The translations under genes were made by a program, and so were the position numbers. Positions 59,047 to 64,000 of a stretch of DNA of 64,000 nucleotides are shown piece by piece. The notes under the pieces are model-generated. The model searched no databases and was not told the DNA's origin. It saw only the letters and a program-made list of their open reading frames with translations. The stretch comes from Bacteroidota bacterium (GTDB taxonomy: Bacteria; Bacteroidota; Ignavibacteria; Kryptoniales; JAKASW01). The DNA lies in the NCBI GenBank assembly GCA_021845665.1, contig JAJZVO010000004.1, positions 62,001 to 126,000 on the forward strand, in the 5' to 3' direction. Position 1 is the stretch's first letter. Each line of letters opens with the position of its first letter.

Positions 59047-60120
59047 ATGCGATGGTCACTTCCTGTCGGCAAGCTATTCGGCATTCCGATAAGAGTGCAT
59101 CTTACATTTCTACTGCTCCTTGCATTCATCTGGTACGTCGAATCGTCGGTACAAGGACCGTACGCAGGATTTTACAGCTTAATATTCTGGGTATTGATAT
59201 TCTTCTGCGTGTTCTTACACGAGCTCGGGCATAGCCTGGTAGCTCAATCCTACGGGTTGAAGATCGCTTCGATAATCCTTCTGCCGATCGGTGGCGTTTC
59301 ACAGATAACCGAGATTCCTCGCGACCCGATCAAAGAGGTCGCTATAACGGTCGCAGGGCCGGCGGTGAATTTCCTTATCGCGGGAGTTCTTCTCCTGTTT
59401 GGAAAGGGTCTCTTTCCATCGCTGCAATTTTCAGAGATTTCCCTTCAAAGCGGGAGTATCGTCGTCGACCTTTTCTGGGCAAATGTGATGCTCGGGCTTT
59501 TCAACATCGTCCCGGCCTACCCGATGGATGGCGGAAGGATTCTCCGCGGGCTCATTGCGATGAAGAGAGAATACGTTGAGGCGACCAAACTGGCCGCGGA
59601 CGTAGGCAAGGTGTTTGCGATAGGCTTCATCATAATCGGATTCTTTTACAACTGGTGGCTGATACTGATCGGTATCTTCGTCTTCAGCAGCGCGAGTTCG
59701 GAGGCCGAGGCGACCGTGCTTTCGTCTACTCTTGAGAAGATTGAGGTGCGCGACCTTATGATCACTGATTTCAAGACAATATCTCCGGACGAGCCGCTGA
59801 CGGCGGTCGTCGACAAGTCGCTTCACACATTTCAGAATGACTTCCCCGTCGTCGAGGACGGAAGGTTCGTCGGAATTCTAACTCGCACATCGGTGATCGA
59901 ATCGCTGCGCCACAGACTTCACGAGACTCTCGTGAAGGACATAGCGAAGAAGGATTTTCCCTCGATTCTCCCGGAGGCGAAAGCCGCCGAGGCATTGACG
60001 GCAATGAGGTCTTCACACGTAACTGTGGCTCCTGTCGAACGGGACGGCACATTGTACGGAATTATCACAATTGAAAAGCTCCTTGAAGCATCGGACTTAC
60101 TAAATGACAAAGATAAGTAA
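59047..60120 (+). CDS. Site-2 protease family (M50) metalloprotease with CBS domains
   Basis: FLHELGHSLVAQSYG (HExxH), NIVPAYPMDGGRILRGLIA (NxxPxxxxDG), C-terminal CBS pair. Confidence 0.94.
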   Translation: MRWSLPVGKLFGIPIRVHLTFLLLLAFIWYVESSVQGPYAGFYSLIFWVLIFFCVFLHELGHSLVAQSYGLKIASIILLPIGGVSQITEIPRDPIKEVAITVAGPAVNFLIAGVLLLFGKGLFPSLQFSEISLQSGSIVVDLFWANVMLGLFNIVPAYPMDGGRILRGLIAMKREYVEATKLAADVGKVFAIGFIIIGFFYNWWLILIGIFVFSSASSEAEATVLSSTLEKIEVRDLMITDFKTISPDEPLTAVVDKSLHTFQNDFPVVEDGRFVGILTRTSVIESLRHRLHETLVKDIAKKDFPSILPEAKAAEALTAMRSSHVTVAPVERDGTLYGIITIEKLLEASDLLNDKDK

Positions 60121-61390
60121 ACAGATCGGGCGCGGACATATGACTGCGCTTGCCGTCGGCCTTTTCGGCCTTGCGGTGCTGGTATCGGGCTGCGGATCCG
60201 AAATCCATTCGTTCGCCCCGGATTTCAAGAACACACTCTTTCCGCCGCGTTTCGGATTCTTCATAGTAAATTACCCGCTAATGAACAGCGACTCGTCCGT
60301 TAGTGAACTTTACGCAAGAATTCGATACGACGACGTCGTTTTTCTTCACACTGATTCGGGCTTCTCCGCGCATTATCAGTTCTCCACAAACATATTCTCC
60401 GACAAGGAGCTAACTGACGTAGTCTATTCGAAGATCATCGACAAGAGAATCACCGTCCCAAATTATGCCATGACAAACTCCACAACGTCGTTCGATACGG
60501 TCAGGGACAAGGTAACTCTGAAGCCGGGAAAATATCGCATCATATTGAAGTTGTACGATTACAATACTAACCACACGTCCTCGCGGGAAATAGTACACAC
60601 GTTCAAGGACTTCCTGAAAAGTCCGCTCGCCATCAGCGACGTTCTACTCTACGACAATGCAGACACGAGCGGGATCCCGATAGATATTCTTCAGAGCCGT
60701 GAGGATACGCTCCTCGCAGATTTCTACGTCACGATGAAGGACGCCCCGGATGCCTTCTCGCTGCACGCCCTCGCAAAGTCCACCGAGTCACCGACTTCCA
60801 TCGACACGACTATTGAGATTACCCAGGCTAACAGAGTTCAAAAATACAGGCTTCCCATTGAGACACAGGATCTCGCGGCCGGGACATACCAGCTCAGACT
60901 TACCGTCAAAAAGGGGAAAGTTGAAAGCAGTTCGGAATCGACGTTCAGGATACAGAGGAGCAGCATACCCGCAAATGCGGCAGAGTTGGACCAGGAAATA
61001 AGGCCTCTGATCTATATAACTACTCCGGATGAAGTCGCGTTGCTCAAGAAAGGTACTTTCGAGGAGAGACGACAGAGATTTATGGACTTCTGGCTGACAC
61101 GCGCGGACGGCAACGAGGAGAAAGCCGCGGCGATGAGAGCGGAGTTCTACAAAAGGATCGACTACGCGAATCTCCATCTTGGCGGAGGGCTCGGGCAGGG
61201 TTGGGAATCAGACCGTGGCAGAATTTACATCTTATATGGGCCGCCCGATCAGGTCGAGACTCACGACGAAGATTTCACGACTCCGCCGTACCAGATCTGG
61301 TACTACTACAACCTGAAACTTGAATTCGTGTTCCTGGACGAGTTCGGGACGGGAGACTACAGGCTTGTACAGACGAGCTCGCTGGACTAG
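60104..61390 (+). CDS. GWxTD-domain lipoprotein
   Basis: Lipobox-like LAVLVSGCGSE; C-terminal GQGWESDRGRIYILYGPPDQVETHDEDF...YQIWYYYNLKLEFVFLDEFGTGDYRLV. Confidence 0.88.
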   Translation: MTKISKQIGRGHMTALAVGLFGLAVLVSGCGSEIHSFAPDFKNTLFPPRFGFFIVNYPLMNSDSSVSELYARIRYDDVVFLHTDSGFSAHYQFSTNIFSDKELTDVVYSKIIDKRITVPNYAMTNSTTSFDTVRDKVTLKPGKYRIILKLYDYNTNHTSSREIVHTFKDFLKSPLAISDVLLYDNADTSGIPIDILQSREDTLLADFYVTMKDAPDAFSLHALAKSTESPTSIDTTIEITQANRVQKYRLPIETQDLAAGTYQLRLTVKKGKVESSSESTFRIQRSSIPANAAELDQEIRPLIYITTPDEVALLKKGTFEERRQRFMDFWLTRADGNEEKAAAMRAEFYKRIDYANLHLGGGLGQGWESDRGRIYILYGPPDQVETHDEDFTTPPYQIWYYYNLKLEFVFLDEFGTGDYRLVQTSSLD

Positions 61391-61400
61391 GGCGAAGCTA

Positions 61401-61961
61401 CTATCTGGACTTCTTTTCTTCGATAGCGGAAAGGACCGGATACTTAGCCCGGACGTCGTTTCTCTTAATCTTGGCGAGTTTCGGTTTGAGTATCTGTCTC
61501 TTTACGCTTGACAATCTGTTGATAAAGAATTTCTGCTGGAGATGATCATACTCGTGCTGGAACACCCTGGCCCACATTCCCGATAACTCTCTCTCTACGC
61601 GTTCGAATTTCCCGTCGGTGAACCTGACTCTGATCTCCTGTGCGCGCGTCACCTCGTCATGGATTCCTGGGATGCTGAGGCATCCCTCTTCCGCGGTCTG
61701 TTCTCCGCTGCTTTCGAGAATTTCGGGATTTATGATCACCAAAGGCTGCTCTGAAGCGTAATCGTCCATGACGGAAATGTCGATCACGGCCAGCGAGAGC
61801 GAGAGGCCGACCTGGTTTGCCGCAAGGCCGATTCCGTCGGCGTTATGCATCGTCTCGAACATGTCACGAATTAATCCGACAAGTGCGTCGTCGAATTTCG
61901 TGATTTTCTTCGCGGGTGAATCCCACACCTTCGTGCCGTACATATGAATCGGCATAATCAT
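61401..61961 (-). CDS. def: Peptide deformylase
   Basis: GIGLAANQVGLSL, EEGCLSIPGI, VFQHEYDHLQQKFFI: all three PDF motifs. Confidence 0.96.
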   Translation of the reverse strand: MIMPIHMYGTKVWDSPAKKITKFDDALVGLIRDMFETMHNADGIGLAANQVGLSLSLAVIDISVMDDYASEQPLVIINPEILESSGEQTAEEGCLSIPGIHDEVTRAQEIRVRFTDGKFERVERELSGMWARVFQHEYDHLQQKFFINRLSSVKRQILKPKLAKIKRNDVRAKYPVLSAIEEKKSR

Positions 61962-61968
61962 GGCAAAA

Positions 61969-62928
61969 TTACTCCAGCATTTCCGGTTTAACTTTAATTA
62001 CTTCAATTTGGTTCTCTTTGTATAGAGCAGCTTCTCCGGCGTAAAAGATAAGCTTGGAGAAAATTCTAAGCAAAACAAATATCTGGCCGGCCACGATTTC
62101 GAGAAGAATCCCATTTAGATTTTCTGTGCGTATGTTGGAGTCAAGGTAAAACCAGCCCGTGATCACGGCGGCACTGAAGATAGATGCACCTCCGTAAACG
62201 CCTGTCGATGAAAGAGGATGCTTTATAACAAATGAGAGACCGCGCACCACTTTGGCGGTCATCGTCTCGTCATCAATCGCAACGGCAGCGCGCACGAAAT
62301 CCGCCACCAAATTCACGATGAAGAAGATTAGCGCGACGGCGGCGTAGCGCCAAAGCTCCGCATGAAAAACCTGGTAATCGGTAAGGGCCTTCCGAGCCGC
62401 TTCCTTGTTTGCCGCGGCCCAGATTGCATTGAACTCATACAGAAGAAAGAGCAGTATCACCTCAGCGAGCGTTATAAGGAGAATCGGAAAGAACTTCGAT
62501 GCGCCCTGCGAAATAAATGTGGCCGACTTCACCTTCCCTTCTGCCGCGAAGGAAGTGAAGAATCCGCCGGCAAAAAACGCCTCTACTAATATAAAGATGG
62601 CGAAGAGGAGCATCACTTGCGGAATGAGCAAGTTGAAATATGCGCCGTTCGCGTGAATGAACTCAACATACCACCGGTAGCTAAATCCCGAAAGAAGAGA
62701 GGAGCTTACCAGGCTTCTCGAAACGTTTTTCATGAAGACTGTTGCGAACGGGAGAGCCAACACCGCTGCGAAAATGAAATCCAGTGCATAGAGAACAAAC
62801 GCGAGCCTCCAGTTTTTCAGCGCTCTTCCGGTTCCCAGAAATAGGGCTTTGGGTGCACCTATATTCAAACCAGCGTCCCCATAATCAAGAGCATATTCTG
62901 AAAATAGTTGAATATCCTCCCACCCCAT
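61969..62928 (-). CDS. Hypothetical multi-pass membrane protein
   Basis: About 6 hydrophobic segments; no specific family recognised; 5' end overlaps the upstream gene by 64 nt, so the start is uncertain. Confidence 0.7.
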   Translation of the reverse strand: MGWEDIQLFSEYALDYGDAGLNIGAPKALFLGTGRALKNWRLAFVLYALDFIFAAVLALPFATVFMKNVSRSLVSSSLLSGFSYRWYVEFIHANGAYFNLLIPQVMLLFAIFILVEAFFAGGFFTSFAAEGKVKSATFISQGASKFFPILLITLAEVILLFLLYEFNAIWAAANKEAARKALTDYQVFHAELWRYAAVALIFFIVNLVADFVRAAVAIDDETMTAKVVRGLSFVIKHPLSSTGVYGGASIFSAAVITGWFYLDSNIRTENLNGILLEIVAGQIFVLLRIFSKLIFYAGEAALYKENQIEVIKVKPEMLE

Positions 62929-64000
62929 TTCAGGACAGGTAAGAAGAAGGAATGCATACGGAGGCTGTTATTGGAATAATTCGTGTCGAGCGGAATCTTT
63001 CCGGCCGGGTCTACTACGGCATAATCAGGAGGAGCGGTCGTCTTAAAGCTAAATGATTGCCACCGGCTCTCTCCATTCCACAAAGTGTCTACCGCAGTTC
63101 CGTCATCAAGCGCCAGGCGAACATCGACCGGCATCTTAACCTCGCCGTTCCTGGCGACGATGACCGTGGTGAAATAGTTTGATGCTCCCGTGCCGAGATC
63201 GGTCTCCCTATAATAGCTGATGGACTTCACTGCAAAGTCGACCGTCCCTGTTCCATCAACGAACTGCTTGAAGAACCAGTCGAGGTTTTTTCCAGAAACC
63301 TGTTCGCATACCTTTTCAAAATCTTCGGGAGTCGGATGCCTGAATTCAAATTGATTGAAGTAGGTCTTCAGCACCGCCGCCATTGTATCCCGCCCGAGAA
63401 CGCCTTCGAGTGTCCAAAGGACGAGATCAGGCTTGTCGCACGCTATGGCTCTGGACGCCCCACGATCAGAAGATTGACGGTCGTAGTCCGATATGGCGTT
63501 CGTCTCCGCATGCTGGAGATAGAGCGGGAGTTTGTCATATGGATCGCGAACCCGCACCTTACCGATTATAGCCGCGATAGGGACACCGAAGATAGTCGCA
63601 ATCGGGTACATATAGACGGGATAGGTACCTCCAATTTTGAAGACGGAAAAGCCCGGGCCGTAAGCTTTCTCCAGGATTTTATCTGCCAAGTATGAATCCA
63701 ATCCTTCATCCAGCCAGGAGTTCTGAAATCCGCTGTTCGCAACGAGGCCGGACCAGTACTGGTATCCGAACTCGCGTATGATAGCCGTTTCCAGCGAAGG
63801 GTTGCCGCCGAGCGTGTAGTCCGGGGCGCGCACGGATATAAGAGTGGGACATTCCAGGTTGCTACCATCGACCGCCATTGTCCGGGGAAGATCAACCAGA
63901 GTGAGAACAGGATAAGGATAAGGTCCGTACCACAATCCGAAGTACTTCATCGCGGAGTCCACCGCAGAGAAATATGAGTCCGCCCGGCTGCGGTGATCCG
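62865..64000 (-). CDS. M1 aminopeptidase-like protein, partial (N-terminus outside window), zinc site degenerate
   Basis: IIREFGYQYWSGLVANSGFQNSWLDEGLDSYLADKI aligns to the M1 HExxH-X18-E motif with both His replaced; frame stays open to the window edge (DHRSRADSYFSAVDSAMKYFG). Confidence 0.82.
   Translation of the reverse strand, partial: DHRSRADSYFSAVDSAMKYFGLWYGPYPYPVLTLVDLPRTMAVDGSNLECPTLISVRAPDYTLGGNPSLETAIIREFGYQYWSGLVANSGFQNSWLDEGLDSYLADKILEKAYGPGFSVFKIGGTYPVYMYPIATIFGVPIAAIIGKVRVRDPYDKLPLYLQHAETNAISDYDRQSSDRGASRAIACDKPDLVLWTLEGVLGRDTMAAVLKTYFNQFEFRHPTPEDFEKVCEQVSGKNLDWFFKQFVDGTGTVDFAVKSISYYRETDLGTGASNYFTTVIVARNGEVKMPVDVRLALDDGTAVDTLWNGESRWQSFSFKTTAPPDYAVVDPAGKIPLDTNYSNNSLRMHSFFLPVLKWGGRIFNYFQNMLLIMGTLV

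Overview
This 64-kb window is a dense bacterial chromosomal segment. It most likely comes from the Bacteroidota/Chlorobiota/Ignavibacteriota (FCB) side of the tree, judging from a fused lpxC-fabZ, several T9SS-type C-terminal sorting tails (PNPFNP...GxYFYRL) and a GWxTD lipoprotein. Most genes lie on the minus strand. Core blocks are lipid A/outer-membrane biogenesis (uppS-bamA-skp-skp-lpxD-lpxC/fabZ-lpxA), NAD synthesis (nadC-nadA-nadB), topA/xer/hpf, smg/ybeY, comEC, dprA, panB, a lipoate ligase-like gene, deoC, hldD, glmM/coaX/birA and def. No tRNA, rRNA or CRISPR array was recognised. The most interesting region is ~31.4-39.8 kb. It is a co-directional run with a membrane-anchored GcvH-like protein, a HybA-like ferredoxin, a HybB/NrfD membrane protein, a second GcvH-like protein, a histidine kinase with a CxxCH heme-c motif, an NtrC-type regulator, an archaemetzincin and a decayed outer-membrane protein gene. 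Both GcvH-like proteins lack the canonical lipoyl-lysine and share a C-terminal GVTLMDGG motif. Other notable points are an M1-peptidase-like protein whose HExxH reads REFGY, an IS remnant that truncates a T9SS protein gene, degenerate intergenic repeats, and a short ORF that overlaps a terminator hairpin. All calls come from reading the sequence and translations by eye; no database search was run.
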